Source: Pirellulales bacterium (lineage in GTDB: Bacteria > Planctomycetota > Planctomycetia > Pirellulales > JAEUIK01). Taken from it: a DNA stretch of 64,000 nt. Location of the stretch: assembly GCA_019636335.1 (NCBI GenBank), contig JAHBXR010000019.1:1-64000 (forward strand), read 5' to 3'. Shown here one piece after another: positions 18,334 to 28,300 of this stretch. The notes beneath the pieces are model-generated. The model was not told the DNA's origin, searched no databases, and saw nothing but the letters and a program-made list of their open reading frames with translations. The stretch's first letter is position 1. Every line of letters starts with the position of its first letter. A program made the position numbers and the translations under genes.

Positions 18334-19485
18334 ATGTTGCGATACGCTCGCCGCGCGCTCTGCTTGCCTCTCTTGCTCGTGTCTCCCCTGGTAGCCGTGG
18401 CGCAAGATGCCCCCGAACCTGAATCGAAGCCGGAAGAGCCCGCCGCCACTGAACCGGCGGCCTCCGCGGCCGAGGGTGATTTTGAAAAGGCCGTGGCGGT
18501 CTTCCGCGATACCTTGGCCAAGATCAAGGAGATGCAGCTCAACTTCAAGCTGGTCAAGCCCGAAGAACGGCCGGCCATGGAGGAGCAGTTCAAGCAACTG
18601 ATTTCCGAGGGGGACAAGCAGTACCGGGCGATGATCGCGGCGGCCGAGGCCGAGTACGTCGCCGGCGAGCATGGCAAGGACGACGTCAATAACCTGCTGC
18701 TCGTCGACGCCCGCGACAATTACACGAACGACGATTACGAGAATGCCTATCGCATTTCGAAGCTGCTCAGCGATACCGAATTCAAGTACAAGCAGCCGAT
18801 GTTGTGGGCCGGCATGTCGGCCTGGGCCATGGGGGACTACGACAACGCCGCGAAGTACCTCAAGCTCGCGCAAGAAAACAACATGCTCGACGATCAGGGG
18901 CAACTGACCCTGTCGCAGTTCGACAAGCATCGTGAAGCATGGGAAAAAGAGCAGGCAATTCGTGAGAAAGAAGCGGCCGCCGACGATCTGCCGCGCGTGC
19001 TGATGAAGACGAATCAAGGCGACATCGTCATCGAGTTATTCGAGAACGAAGCCCCGAACACCGTGGCCAACTTCATCAATCTCGTCGAGCGAAAGTTCTA
19101 CGACGGGCTTTCGTTTCACCGCGTCTTGCACGGCTTCATGGCGCAAGGAGGCGATCCGAAGGGGGATGGCACGGGTGGACCCGGTTACACGATTCCCTGC
19201 GAGTGCTACACCGACAATCATCGCGAGCACTTCCGCGGAACCTTGAGCATGGCTCACGCCGGCAAGGACACCGGCGGCTCGCAATTCTTCATCACGTTCC
19301 GGCCAACGACCCATCTCGACGGTCGCCACACGGCGTTCGGTCGCGTGATCGAAGGGATGGACGTGCTGCCGAAGTTGCACGAACGCGATCCTCAGCGTCC
19401 CGTCGGCGAACCGGACAAGATTCTTTCGGCCACCGTGCTGCGCAAACGCGATCACGATTACACGCCGCAGAAGAAGGCCGATTAA
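18334..19485 (+). CDS. Exported cyclophilin-type peptidyl-prolyl isomerase with N-terminal helical domain
   Basis: A 383-residue protein. A signal peptide (LCLPLLLVSPLVAVA, cleavage near AQD) leads into a Glu/Pro/Ala-rich linker and a helical domain (about 45-215). The last part of this domain looks TPR-like (PMLWAGMSAWAMGDYDNAAK). A cyclophilin barrel follows (about 225-375) with active-site landmarks FINLVERKFYDGLSFHRVL, GFMAQGGDPKGDGTGGPGY and GSQFFITFRPTTHLDGRHTAFG. It would catalyse proline cis-trans isomerisation during folding of periplasmic or exported proteins. The ATG at 18334 has an AGGA site upstream. A strong terminator follows the stop, so the gene is probably monocistronic. Confidence 0.93.
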   Translation: MLRYARRALCLPLLLVSPLVAVAQDAPEPESKPEEPAATEPAASAAEGDFEKAVAVFRDTLAKIKEMQLNFKLVKPEERPAMEEQFKQLISEGDKQYRAMIAAAEAEYVAGEHGKDDVNNLLLVDARDNYTNDDYENAYRISKLLSDTEFKYKQPMLWAGMSAWAMGDYDNAAKYLKLAQENNMLDDQGQLTLSQFDKHREAWEKEQAIREKEAAADDLPRVLMKTNQGDIVIELFENEAPNTVANFINLVERKFYDGLSFHRVLHGFMAQGGDPKGDGTGGPGYTIPCECYTDNHREHFRGTLSMAHAGKDTGGSQFFITFRPTTHLDGRHTAFGRVIEGMDVLPKLHERDPQRPVGEPDKILSATVLRKRDHDYTPQKKAD

Positions 19486-19515
19486 CTCCAGCGGACGAAC
19501 GATGGAAACCACAGA

Positions 19516-19552
19516 ACCCGGTCACCTGGCCCGCAGGCGACCGGGTCTTTTT
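19516..19552 (+). terminator. Rho-independent terminator of the cyclophilin gene
   Basis: ACCCGGTC and GACCGGGT form the outer stem, and CCTG/CAGG extends it inward around a GCCCG loop. The hairpin is followed immediately by CTTTTT. It starts 30 bp after the cyclophilin stop codon. Confidence 0.85.
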
Positions 19553-20005
19553 ACGCGCGTACGCCTGCAACGCGCGTGGATCGTCCTTTCGAGAATGCTC
19601 GCGCTGGACAAGGCATTTCAGTATCTCTTCCTGTTTGCACGTTCGAGCGGGAGTGAAGCGTTCCAGGCAGCCCTGCCGAGAATCTCGTTCCTCGGGTATT
19701 CGCTGCCGCGTAATACTGCATCGGCTCGGCGTTTACCCGGCTGATCGTGGCAATGCCGCTGGAGATCTGGGCAAGGTGATACTGACTTGTCCGCCGGTTC
19801 CTGGGGCGGAGTTGGCCAGGAGAGTTCCGCCAGAAGCGAACTTTCTGCAGATCAGATCCCTCTCTATTCAGGCTTGTGATGATAGGGATCACCTGGCGTT
19901 TCGATGTAAGTTATTTTATTACATTGATTTATGGTCTTTGTTGTGGTCGTTGGCTTTCCTGATGCTAGCAGCGGTAAGCGGGAGGGACCATGTCTGAGAA
20001 TTTGC

Positions 20006-20034
20006 TTGACGCGGGGTGTCGCACTCCCTAGTTT
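20006..20034 (+). promoter_or_regulatory. Candidate sigma-70-type promoter for the LysR-gltBD operon
   Basis: TTGACG (20006-20011) and TAGTTT (20029-20034) are separated by exactly 17 bases, and sit about 75 bp before the LysR start codon. The -35 matches five of six consensus positions; the -10 keeps the important first T, second A and last T. Assignment by pattern only. Confidence 0.35.
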
Positions 20035-20109
20035 GATATGTTCACTAAGAATGCTGGAAGCGCTTTCTATCTGAAACGCTAATCGCGGCCCGTCACGTCT
20101 TTCTCATCG

Positions 20110-21165
20110 ATGCACGTCAAGTCCCTGAAAATCTTCTGCGATGTCGTGCGCCAACGCAGCTTTTCGCGTGCGGCTCGCGAGAATGGCATTTCCCAGTCGG
20201 GGGCCAGCCAGGTCGTGCATCAGCTCGAGGATCGCCTGGGCGTCAAGCTCATCGATCGCTCGAAGCGTCCCTTTGTGCTCACGGCCGAGGGGGAGGTCTA
20301 CTACGACGGCTGCCGCGGCATCGTCGAGCGCTACTTCGCGCTGGAAGACAAAGTCCGCACGTTGCACCAGGAGGTCGTCGGCCGCGTGCGCGTGGCCTCG
20401 ATCTACTCGGTCGGGCTGCACCACATGAGCCGTTCGATTCAGGACTTCCTGAGTCGTTATCCCAAGGCCAATGTGCGGCTCGAGTACCTCCACCCGCACC
20501 GCGTCTATCAGAGCATCGAGCACGACAAGGCCGACCTGGGATTGGTCAGCTATCCCAAGTCGTCGCGCACGATCCAGGCCATCCCCTGGCGCGAGGAGCC
20601 GATGGTGCTGGTCTGTGCCCCCGGGCATCGACTGGCGTCGCGTCCGCGCATCGCCCTGATCGAACTGGCGGGCGAGAAGCTGGTGAGCTTCGACCGCGAC
20701 CTGACGATCCGTCGCGAGATCGATCGCGTGCTCTCGCTCGATGGCGTGATGGTCGACGTGGCGATGGAGTTCGACAACATCGAAACGATCAAACGTGCCG
20801 TCGAGATCGACGCCGGCGTAGCGCTGTTGCCCGAGCCGACGGTACAGCCCGAGGTGACGGCCGGCACGCTGGTGGCCGTGCCGCTCGACACGGACGAGTT
20901 GGTTCGTCCGCTGGGCATCATCTTTCGGCGCGGTCGCGAGCTCGACGGCACGATCGGCCGCTTCCTCGAATTATTGCGCGAGCAGGCCGACGTGCCTTTG
21001 CGCAACGGTCACGCGGCGTCGCACGTGGGACGCGCGCATTCCCCCTCCCCGACGAATGGCCATGGCGCCGCGGCCACACGCCCGGCGCCCGCCCCCACGA
21101 GAGCTGTGAAAGCCAACGGCCGAGCGACAGAATCGGCCACCGCCCACACCGCCAGCACACGGTAG
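20110..21165 (+). CDS. LysR-family transcriptional regulator
   Basis: A 351-residue DNA-binding regulator. The N-terminal winged helix-turn-helix (about 1-60) shows [20 protein letters not shown] and [13 protein letters not shown]. The periplasmic-binding-protein-like effector domain spans about 90-290 ([36 protein letters not shown]). A low-complexity Ala/Pro/Thr tail of about 55 residues follows and is longer than usual for the family. The gene is in the same direction as gltB and ends 5 bp before its start, so it is probably the first gene of a LysR-gltB-gltD operon and may regulate glutamate synthase, as GltC does. The effector is unknown. Confidence 0.93.
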   Translation: MHVKSLKIFCDVVRQRSFSRAARENGISQSGASQVVHQLEDRLGVKLIDRSKRPFVLTAEGEVYYDGCRGIVERYFALEDKVRTLHQEVVGRVRVASIYSVGLHHMSRSIQDFLSRYPKANVRLEYLHPHRVYQSIEHDKADLGLVSYPKSSRTIQAIPWREEPMVLVCAPGHRLASRPRIALIELAGEKLVSFDRDLTIRREIDRVLSLDGVMVDVAMEFDNIETIKRAVEIDAGVALLPEPTVQPEVTAGTLVAVPLDTDELVRPLGIIFRRGRELDGTIGRFLELLREQADVPLRNGHAASHVGRAHSPSPTNGHGAAATRPAPAPTRAVKANGRATESATAHTASTR

Positions 21166-21170
21166 GACCC

Positions 21171-24100
21171 ATGTCAGAATTGCAACGGAACCAAGGACTT
21201 CCCCAGGCCCAGGGTCTTTACGATCCGGCGAACGAGCACGATGCGTGCGGTGTCGGCTTCGTGGTGAACATCCACGGCGAGCGCACGCATCAGATCGTGC
21301 GGCGCGGTCTCGAGATTCTCGTGAACCTGACGCACCGCGGCGCGTGCGGTTGCGATCCGTTGACAGGTGACGGGGCGGGCATTCTCACGCAGATTCCGCA
21401 CGACTTCTTCGCCGCCAAGGCGGGAGAAGTGGGGGCCAGGCTGCCCGCCGCCGGCGACTACGGCATCGGCATCGTGTTTCTGCCCAGCGAGGACCGCGAG
21501 CGCGACTTCTGCTCCAACCGGCTGGAAGAGATCGTCGTCGAAGAAGGGCAACGCGTGCTGGGTTGGCGCGACGTGCCGATCGACAACCGCCTGATCGGGC
21601 AGACGGCCCGCGACGTCGAGCCCGTCATTCGACAGATCTTCATCGCTCGCGGCAGCGAGACTCCGCGCGAGCGTCTGGAGTGGAAGCTCTATGTCATTCG
21701 CAAGCGCATCGAGAACGAAATTCGCGAGAGCCAGCTCGAACAGGTGAAGTACTTCTATCTGCCGAGCCTGTCGTCGCGCGTCGTGATTTACAAGGGGCTC
21801 ATGCTGGCCGAGCAGGTCGAGGGTTTTTATGCCGACCTGGCGGACGAACGCTTCGTCTCGGCCCTGGCGCTCGTGCATCAACGCTACAGCACGAACACCT
21901 TTCCGACGTGGGACTTGGCCCAGCCGTTCCGCTACATGGCGCACAACGGCGAGATCAACACGTTGCGCGGCAACGTGAACTGGATGCATGCCCGGCAGAG
22001 CATGCTGGCCAGCCAGGAATATGGCGACGACCTGCGCAAGATCTTGCCGATCTGTACGCCGAACGCCAGCGATTCGGCCATCTTCGACAACGCGCTCGAG
22101 CTGCTGGTGATGACCGGCCGCTCGTTGCCCGAGGCAATGTCGATGCTCATTCCCGAGCCCTGGGCAGGCCACGAGAGTATGTCGGACGAAAAGAAGGCCT
22201 ACTACGAGTACCAGGCCTGTCTCATGGAACCGTGGGACGGTCCCGCCTCGATGGCGTTTACCGACGGCACCCTGATGGGGGCCCTGCTCGACCGCAACGG
22301 CCTGCGCCCCAGCCGCTACTGGGTCACCAAGCAAGGTATGGTCATCATGGCTTCCGAGGCGGGCGTGCTCGACATTCCGCCCGAAGAGGTCGAGTTCAAG
22401 GGACGCCTGCGACCGGGACGCATGTTCCTGGTCGATACCGCGCAGAAGCGGATCATTGCCGACGACGAGATCAAGCACGAGCTCGCGTCGAAGCATCCCT
22501 ATCGGGACTGGCTGCGTCAGAACCAGCGCACGCTCGATACGATCCCCGAGCCCACGTCCACCAATGGCGAGATGCACGAACCGCTGCTCAAGTTGCAACG
22601 CACCTTCGGCTACACGCTCGAAGATCTGCGCATCATCCTGGCTCCCATGGCGACCGACGGTCTCGAGCCGATCGGCTCGATGGGGAACGACGCGCCGCTG
22701 GCGGTACTCTCCGATCGTCCGCAGTTGCTTTACAACTACTTCAAGCAGCTCTTCGCCCAGGTGACGAATCCGCCGCTCGACGCGATCCGCGAGGAGATCA
22801 TCACCTCGATGATCACCACGATCGGTTCGGAAGGGAACCTGATCGACGAAACGCCCGAGCAATGCGGGCTGTTGCGCCTGGAACAGCCGTTTCTCACGAA
22901 TCACGAGTTGGAAAAGATCAAGTCGCTCAACAGTGGCCGGCTGCGCAGCCATACGCTGTCGATCCTCTTCCGCCGCAGCGAAGGAGTGGCGGGCCTGGCC
23001 AAGCGCCTGGAAGAATTACGTCGCGAGGCCTCGCAGGCGATCGCCAAGGGGGCTACCATTCTCATCCTGTCCGATCGGGGCGTGAACGCCGATTGGGTGC
23101 CGATTCCGGCTCTGCTCGCCACGAGCGGCATCCATCACCACCTGATCCGCGAAGAAACCCGCACGCGCTGCGGCCTGGTGGTCGAGACGGGCGAAGCCCG
23201 CGAGGTACAACACTTCGCCCTGCTCACGGGCTATGGCGCCGGCGCCGTCAACCCGTACCTGGCCTTCGCCACGATTCACCAGATGCAGGTCGACGGGTAC
23301 CTTCCGGTCGACTACCAGCCCGAGGTGCTCGAGAAGAAGTTCATCAAGGCGGTGGCCAAGGGCGTGTTGAAGGTGATGTCGAAGATGGGCATCTCCACGC
23401 AGCAAAGCTACCGCGGCGCGCAGATCTTCGAGGCGATCGGCTTGAATCGCCCGTTCATCGACGAGTATTTCTCGTGGACGGCCAGCCGCATCCAGGGGAT
23501 CGGCATCGAAGACATTGCCGAAGAGTCAATTCGCCGACACGAGCATGCCTATCCGACGGCCGAAGTGCCCGAGGTGTTGCAACTCGACGTAGGCGGCCAA
23601 TACCAGTGGCGTCGCAAGGGTGAGGCGCACCTCTTCAATCCCGATGTCATCGCGCGGCTGCAGCACAGCACGCGGATCAACAGCAAGGGCGAGTTCAAGA
23701 AGTTCTGCGAGCTGATCGACAAGCAGGAGAAACGCCTGCTGACGCTCCGTGGATTGATCGACTTGAAGCAGGCCGCCAAGCCGGTGCCGCTCGAAGAGGT
23801 CGAGCCGGCGACCGAGATCGTCAAGCGCTTTGCGACGGGCGCCATGTCGTATGGTTCGATCTCGCGCGAAGCGCACGAGACGCTGGCCATTGCCATGAAT
23901 CGCCTGGGCGCCAAGAGCAACACGGGCGAAGGAGGCGAGGATCCGGCCCGCTATACGCCCGATCCGAATGGCGACAGCCGGTCGAGCGCCATCAAGCAGG
24001 TGGCCAGCGGCCGTTTCGGCGTGACGAGCGAGTATCTCGTCAGCGCCAAGGAATTGCAGATCAAGATGGCGCAAGGCGCCAAGCCGGGCGAAGGGGGCCA

Positions 24101-25751
24101 GCTACCCGGCCATAAAGTCGACCAGGAAATCGGCCGCATTCGTCACAGCACGCCGGGCGTGGGGCTCATTTCTCCCCCGCCGCACCACGATATCTACTCG
24201 ATCGAGGATCTCGCCCAGTTGATCCACGATCTGAAGAACTCGAACCGCGCTGCCCGCATCAGCGTGAAGCTCGTGGCGGAGGTGGGGGTCGGCACCGTGG
24301 CGGCGGGCGTCTCGAAGGGGAAGTCGGACGTCGTTCTCATCAGTGGTTATGACGGTGGCACCGGCGCCAGCCCGCAGACCTCGATCAAGCACGCCGGCAT
24401 TCCCTGGGAGCTCGGCCTGGCCGAGACCCACCAGGTGCTGGTGATGAACGACCTGCGTAGCCGCATCATCGTCCAGACCGACGGCCAGTTGCGCACCCCG
24501 CGCGACGTGGCGATTGCCACGATGCTCGGCGCCGAAGAGTGGGGCATCGCCACGGCGTCGCTCGTGGTCATCGGCTGCATCATGATGCGGAAGTGTCATC
24601 TCAACACCTGCCCTGTCGGCATCGCGACGCAGGATCAGGCGTTGCGCAAGAAGTTCTCCGGCGAGCCGGAGCACGTGGTGAACTACTTTTTCCTACTGGC
24701 CGAGGGGCTGCGCGAGATCATGGCCTCGCTCGGCTTCCGCACGATCAACGAGATGGTCGGCCGGGTCGACATGCTCGACACCGCCCAGGCGATCGCCCAT
24801 TGGAAGGCCAAGGGACTCGACTTCTCGACGATTCTGCACAAGCCGCAGGCGCCGGCACACGTCGGCACGTATTGCAGCCAGTCGCAGGATCATGGCCTCG
24901 ACAGCTCGCTCGACGTGACCACGCTGCTCGAGCTCTGCCGGCCCGCGCTCGAACGTGGCGAAAAGGTCAAGGCGGACGTGCGCATCCGCAATATCAACCG
25001 CACGGTGGGCACGATCCTCTCGAGCGAGGTGACGCGCCGCTACGGCAAGCGCGGCTTGCCCGAGGACACGATCCAGCTCAACTTCCGCGGCACGGCCGGA
25101 CAGAGCATACTCGCTTTTGGCGTGCCGGGCGTGACCTTCCGCGTCGAGGGAGATGTGAACGACTACTGCGGCAAGGGGCTCTCCGGGGGCAAGATGATCG
25201 TCTACCCGCCGCGCGAGAGTAGCTTCGTGCCGGAAGACAACGTCATCGCCGGCAACGTCTGCCTGTACGGCGCCACCTCGGGCGAGTTGTATCTCCGCGG
25301 CATCGCCGGCGAGCGCTTCTGCGTGCGCAACAGCGGCGCCTCGGCCGTCGTCGAAGGAGTAGGGGACCACGGTTGCGAATACATGACCGGCGGCCGCGCC
25401 GTGATTCTCGGCCAAACCGGGCGCAACTTCGCCGCCGGCATGAGCGGGGGCATCGCCTACGTGCTCGACGAGGATGGCAGCTTCCCCAACCATGTGAACA
25501 TGGAAATGGTCGAGCTCGAGGATCTTACGGATCTCGACGACCAGCAGTGCGTGCTGCAGCTCGTCAAGCGGCACGTCGAATACACCGGCAGCACCCGCGG
25601 GCAATATGTGCTCGACAACTGGGACGAGCTTCGTGGCAAGTTCGTCAAGGTGATGCCGATCGATTACAAGCGTGCCTTGGCCGAGCTCGCCAAGGAGCAG
25701 AAAACCACCACCGCCAGCGCAGGTATGCTCGAAGAGGTTACTCATGGGTGA
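21171..25751 (+). CDS. gltB: Glutamate synthase large (alpha) subunit
   Basis: A 1526-residue GOGAT alpha subunit that converts glutamine plus 2-oxoglutarate to two glutamates. It begins with a short propeptide and the glutaminase nucleophile Cys26 (EHDACGVGF). The class II amidotransferase domain (about 26-430) includes [20 protein letters not shown] and [12 protein letters not shown] central linker domain and the FMN/3Fe-4S synthase barrel follow (about 830-1200), with [14 protein letters not shown] and the cluster cysteines in [15 protein letters not shown]. The C-terminal GXGXG beta-helix domain covers about 1260-1480. Length is normal (about 1500). The stop codon overlaps the gltD start by 8 bp, which implies translational coupling. 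Confidence 0.98.
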   Translation: MSELQRNQGLPQAQGLYDPANEHDACGVGFVVNIHGERTHQIVRRGLEILVNLTHRGACGCDPLTGDGAGILTQIPHDFFAAKAGEVGARLPAAGDYGIGIVFLPSEDRERDFCSNRLEEIVVEEGQRVLGWRDVPIDNRLIGQTARDVEPVIRQIFIARGSETPRERLEWKLYVIRKRIENEIRESQLEQVKYFYLPSLSSRVVIYKGLMLAEQVEGFYADLADERFVSALALVHQRYSTNTFPTWDLAQPFRYMAHNGEINTLRGNVNWMHARQSMLASQEYGDDLRKILPICTPNASDSAIFDNALELLVMTGRSLPEAMSMLIPEPWAGHESMSDEKKAYYEYQACLMEPWDGPASMAFTDGTLMGALLDRNGLRPSRYWVTKQGMVIMASEAGVLDIPPEEVEFKGRLRPGRMFLVDTAQKRIIADDEIKHELASKHPYRDWLRQNQRTLDTIPEPTSTNGEMHEPLLKLQRTFGYTLEDLRIILAPMATDGLEPIGSMGNDAPLAVLSDRPQLLYNYFKQLFAQVTNPPLDAIREEIITSMITTIGSEGNLIDETPEQCGLLRLEQPFLTNHELEKIKSLNSGRLRSHTLSILFRRSEGVAGLAKRLEELRREASQAIAKGATILILSDRGVNADWVPIPALLATSGIHHHLIREETRTRCGLVVETGEAREVQHFALLTGYGAGAVNPYLAFATIHQMQVDGYLPVDYQPEVLEKKFIKAVAKGVLKVMSKMGISTQQSYRGAQIFEAIGLNRPFIDEYFSWTASRIQGIGIEDIAEESIRRHEHAYPTAEVPEVLQLDVGGQYQWRRKGEAHLFNPDVIARLQHSTRINSKGEFKKFCELIDKQEKRLLTLRGLIDLKQAAKPVPLEEVEPATEIVKRFATGAMSYGSISREAHETLAIAMNRLGAKSNTGEGGEDPARYTPDPNGDSRSSAIKQVASGRFGVTSEYLVSAKELQIKMAQGAKPGEGGQLPGHKVDQEIGRIRHSTPGVGLISPPPHHDIYSIEDLAQLIHDLKNSNRAARISVKLVAEVGVGTVAAGVSKGKSDVVLISGYDGGTGASPQTSIKHAGIPWELGLAETHQVLVMNDLRSRIIVQTDGQLRTPRDVAIATMLGAEEWGIATASLVVIGCIMMRKCHLNTCPVGIATQDQALRKKFSGEPEHVVNYFFLLAEGLREIMASLGFRTINEMVGRVDMLDTAQAIAHWKAKGLDFSTILHKPQAPAHVGTYCSQSQDHGLDSSLDVTTLLELCRPALERGEKVKADVRIRNINRTVGTILSSEVTRRYGKRGLPEDTIQLNFRGTAGQSILAFGVPGVTFRVEGDVNDYCGKGLSGGKMIVYPPRESSFVPEDNVIAGNVCLYGATSGELYLRGIAGERFCVRNSGASAVVEGVGDHGCEYMTGGRAVILGQTGRNFAAGMSGGIAYVLDEDGSFPNHVNMEMVELEDLTDLDDQQCVLQLVKRHVEYTGSTRGQYVLDNWDELRGKFVKVMPIDYKRALAELAKEQKTTTASAGMLEEVTHG

Positions 25752-27237
25752 TGTACGTGGATTCATCAAGTACGGCCGCAAGATCTACGGCAACGAACCG
25801 GCCGAAGATCGCGTGCGGCACTACAACGAGTTCCTCAAGGTGCTCTCGCCCGAAGAGGTGACCACGCAGGGGGCACGCTGCATGGACTGTGGCGTGCCGT
25901 TTTGCCACACGGGCTGCCCGCTGGGGAACATCATTCCCGACTGGAACGATCTCGTGTATCGCGGCCAGTGGCGCGAGGCGCTCGATCGTCTGCACGCGAC
26001 GAACAACTTTCCCGAGTTTACGGGGCGCGTCTGTCCCGCGCCGTGCGAAACGGCCTGCGTGCTGGGCATCAATGAAGATCCGGTCACGATCAAGCAGATC
26101 GAAATGACGATCGCCGATCGCGGCTTCGACGAGGGTTGGATCGCCGCCGAGCCCCCGGCCAAGCGCACCGGCAAGCACGTGGCGGTCATCGGCAGCGGTC
26201 CGGCGGGGCTCGCCGCCGCGCAACAGCTCAATCGGGCCGGGCACCGCGTGACGGTCTTCGAGCGCGCCGATCGCCCCGGCGGTCTGCTCATGTATGGCAT
26301 TCCCGACTTCAAGCTCGAAAAGAGCCGCGTCTGGCGCCGCGTCGAGCAGATGAAGGCCGAGGGGATCGAGTTCCGCTGCAATACGAATATCGGCGTCGAC
26401 ATCTCGGCCGCCCAATTGCGCGAGGACTTCGACGCCATCGTGATCTGCGCCGGTTCGACCCATCCGCGCGATCTGCCGATCCCGGGTCGCGAGTTCCAGG
26501 GAGTCCATTTTGCGATGGATTTCCTGCCGCAGCAGAACAAGCGCAACCAGGGGGATGAGATTCCGAGCGACGTGGCCCTTTCGGCCACGGGCAAGGATGT
26601 GATCATCATCGGCGGCGGCGACACTGGCAGCGACTGCACCGGCACGTCGAATCGCCAGGGAGCGAAGAGCGTCACGCAGTTCGAGTTGCTGCCGCAACCT
26701 CCCGATCTGGGCAAGTATCCCCGCGCCGTGCAGCGCCCCGCGCAATCGCCTTGGCCCTATTGGACGATGATGCTCCGCACGAGCTCGTCGCACGAAGAAG
26801 GGTGCGATCGCCACTGGAGCATTCTCACCAAGGAATTCCTCTCCGACGACCAGGGCCACGTTCGCAGCCTGGTGACGGTGACCATCGAGTGGTACACGGA
26901 CGAACAAGGCCGGCATCAGTTTCGCGAGTTGCCCGAGACGCGACAGGAATGGCCCTGCCAGTTGGTGCTGTTGGCGATGGGCTTCCTTGGCCCCGAGAAA
27001 CGTGGTGCGGTCGACGAGCTGGGGCTCGAGCTCGATCCCCGCGGTAACATCAAGTGCGACGAAAATTACATGTCGAGCGTCGAAGGGGTCTTCGCCGCCG
27101 GCGATGCCCGACGTGGGCAGTCGCTCGTAGTCTGGGCCATTCATGAAGGTCGCGAGGCGGCACGCGCCGTCGATCGCTATCTGATGGGCGCGACAATGCT
27201 GCCGAGCCTGAACGCGGGCGATTTCGCCTGGCGGTAA
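25744..27237 (+). CDS. gltD: Glutamate synthase small (beta) subunit
   Basis: A 497-residue beta subunit that passes NAD(P)H electrons through FAD and iron-sulfur clusters to GltB. N-terminal cluster cysteines are seen in [16 protein letters not shown] and [12 protein letters not shown]. The FAD-binding GxGxxG is [18 protein letters not shown] (about 147-163). The NAD(P)-binding motif is [16 protein letters not shown], and the C-terminal FAD motif [19 protein letters not shown]. The ATG at 25744 lies inside the gltB end and was chosen because the family N-terminus ([12 protein letters not shown]) begins there. A longer upstream frame would run deep into gltB. Confidence 0.97.
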   Translation: MGDVRGFIKYGRKIYGNEPAEDRVRHYNEFLKVLSPEEVTTQGARCMDCGVPFCHTGCPLGNIIPDWNDLVYRGQWREALDRLHATNNFPEFTGRVCPAPCETACVLGINEDPVTIKQIEMTIADRGFDEGWIAAEPPAKRTGKHVAVIGSGPAGLAAAQQLNRAGHRVTVFERADRPGGLLMYGIPDFKLEKSRVWRRVEQMKAEGIEFRCNTNIGVDISAAQLREDFDAIVICAGSTHPRDLPIPGREFQGVHFAMDFLPQQNKRNQGDEIPSDVALSATGKDVIIIGGGDTGSDCTGTSNRQGAKSVTQFELLPQPPDLGKYPRAVQRPAQSPWPYWTMMLRTSSSHEEGCDRHWSILTKEFLSDDQGHVRSLVTVTIEWYTDEQGRHQFRELPETRQEWPCQLVLLAMGFLGPEKRGAVDELGLELDPRGNIKCDENYMSSVEGVFAAGDARRGQSLVVWAIHEGREAARAVDRYLMGATMLPSLNAGDFAWR

Positions 27238-27241
27238 GGTA

Positions 27242-27262
27242 GTGGTCAGTGGTCAGGGGTCA
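27242..27262. repeat. Short tandem 7-bp repeat after gltD
   Basis: Three head-to-tail units GTGGTCA, GTGGTCA, GGGGTCA lie immediately after the gltD stop codon. Function unknown; it resembles short intergenic slippage-type repeats. Confidence 0.6.
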
Positions 27263-27447
27263 GGGGGCCGTCGTGTTGTGTGCTTCTGGTTTTGACGGTT
27301 GTAACGATGCGTTGCAGCCTCGGGCGGGGGGCGGGAGTGATCGGTGCCCGGATCGCACGCCGCAATTCATGGTGCAACCTAGGTTTGCAGTGAGGAACTT
27401 CGGCCCCTGTTGCCGAATGGCCACGCCTGCCGACCAAGGAGCGCACG

Positions 27448-27870
27448 ATGGATGGTATCTCTGACATTCGCGCGATGATTCTCGCCATCGACGACGAGCA
27501 CTCGATCCTCGATGAATTGGAGCGGACGCTCCGGCCGGCCGGCTACGGCTTCTGCGGGTGCGATTCGGCCGATGCGGCCCTGTCCACGGCCCTGCGCACG
27601 GTGCCCGATTTGATCCTCTCCGACATCAATCTCGGCGAGCAGAACGGCCTCGAATTGTGCGAAGAGCTCAAAGAGCACGCCATGCTGCACGACGTGCCGG
27701 TGATCTTTCTCTCGGGCGCGCCGATTCCCGACGTGATTCGCCGGGCGCACGCCGTGGGAGGAACATATTACGTGCGCAAGCCGTTCGATCCCGAAGTGCT
27801 GATCGACCTGGTCGAGAAGGCGCTGTGGATGCCGCACCTGATCGGCGGCCGCGCCACGACTGCCTGCTAA
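27448..27870 (+). CDS. Single-domain response regulator
   Basis: A 140-residue receiver domain with no output domain. The acidic pair Asp15-Asp16 (ILAIDDEHS), the phospho-acceptor Asp59 (LILSDINLG), the switch Ser89 region (VIFLSGAP) and the conserved Lys111 (VRKPFD) are all present, so it should be phosphorylatable. Stand-alone receivers work in phosphorelays or bind partner proteins. No histidine kinase is adjacent; the nearest in the window is the hybrid kinase about 16 kb away. The ATG at 27448 has an AAGGA ribosome site. It was probably acquired or retained as a monocistronic gene. Confidence 0.92.
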   Translation: MDGISDIRAMILAIDDEHSILDELERTLRPAGYGFCGCDSADAALSTALRTVPDLILSDINLGEQNGLELCEELKEHAMLHDVPVIFLSGAPIPDVIRRAHAVGGTYYVRKPFDPEVLIDLVEKALWMPHLIGGRATTAC

Positions 27871-27977
27871 CGACACCGCCGAGCATGGTCGCAGATCGCC
27901 GCAGTACGATCGTGCGCCCGGGTAGGTTTCCCGCGATCCAGCGCGACCGATGTGCAGCATGGCAGAAACTGGGGTGA

Positions 27978-28193
27978 TTACCCCCCCTCGAAGCTCTCCT
28001 CCCCTGGAGAATGTGGCGAGTTGTTGTCCGCATCCCTCCAGCAAGCAAGACGCGCCAAGCGTGCATCGATCGCATCGAGTGCTTTTTGCTGAGCACGCAC
28101 GACTTCATCGAGCGCATGGACCGTCTCTTCGAGGTGCATGAAGACCATCTCGAGTTTCGTAACCCGCTCGTGCAACTTCGATTCGTCAGGCAT
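27978..28193 (-). CDS. slyX: SlyX-like small coiled-coil protein
   Basis: A 71-residue protein, mostly one helix with heptad spacing (about residues 5-48). It carries the SlyX-type pattern LHERVTKLEMVFMHLEETVH followed by LDEVVRAQQKALD. SlyX proteins are small, of unknown function, and typically 65-75 residues long. The ATG is preceded by a good GGAG site five bases upstream, supporting a real gene. The C-terminal 20 residues are charged and disordered-looking. It is encoded opposite to its neighbours. Confidence 0.75.
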   Translation of the reverse strand: MPDESKLHERVTKLEMVFMHLEETVHALDEVVRAQQKALDAIDARLARLACWRDADNNSPHSPGEESFEGG

Positions 28194-28300
28194 GTTACTC
28201 CTTCGCAGGTCGAGAATTCGCCAAGGGGTATGAAGTCCGCTAATCTAACACTTGGGGCGACAAACCGCCGGGACGTTCTCTTTTGAGCAAGGGGGGAGCC

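Larger units (their letters stand above)
19486..20109. other. Intergenic region upstream of the LysR-gltBD operon
   Basis: About 620 bp. It begins with the cyclophilin terminator. An AT-rich patch at about 19905-19945 (TTATTTTATTACATTGATTT) stands out against the GC-rich background and may be a regulatory or nucleoid-protein site. A candidate promoter is at 20006-20034. A short open frame (19502-19744) runs through the terminator and is not credible. Confidence 0.5.

Noticed and set aside
19502-19744. Small open frame of 80 codons
   Set aside because: It runs through the clear terminator of the cyclophilin gene.
21174-25781. Several long antisense and alternate frames over gltB
   Set aside because: All lie over a fully recognised GltB and have no motif support.
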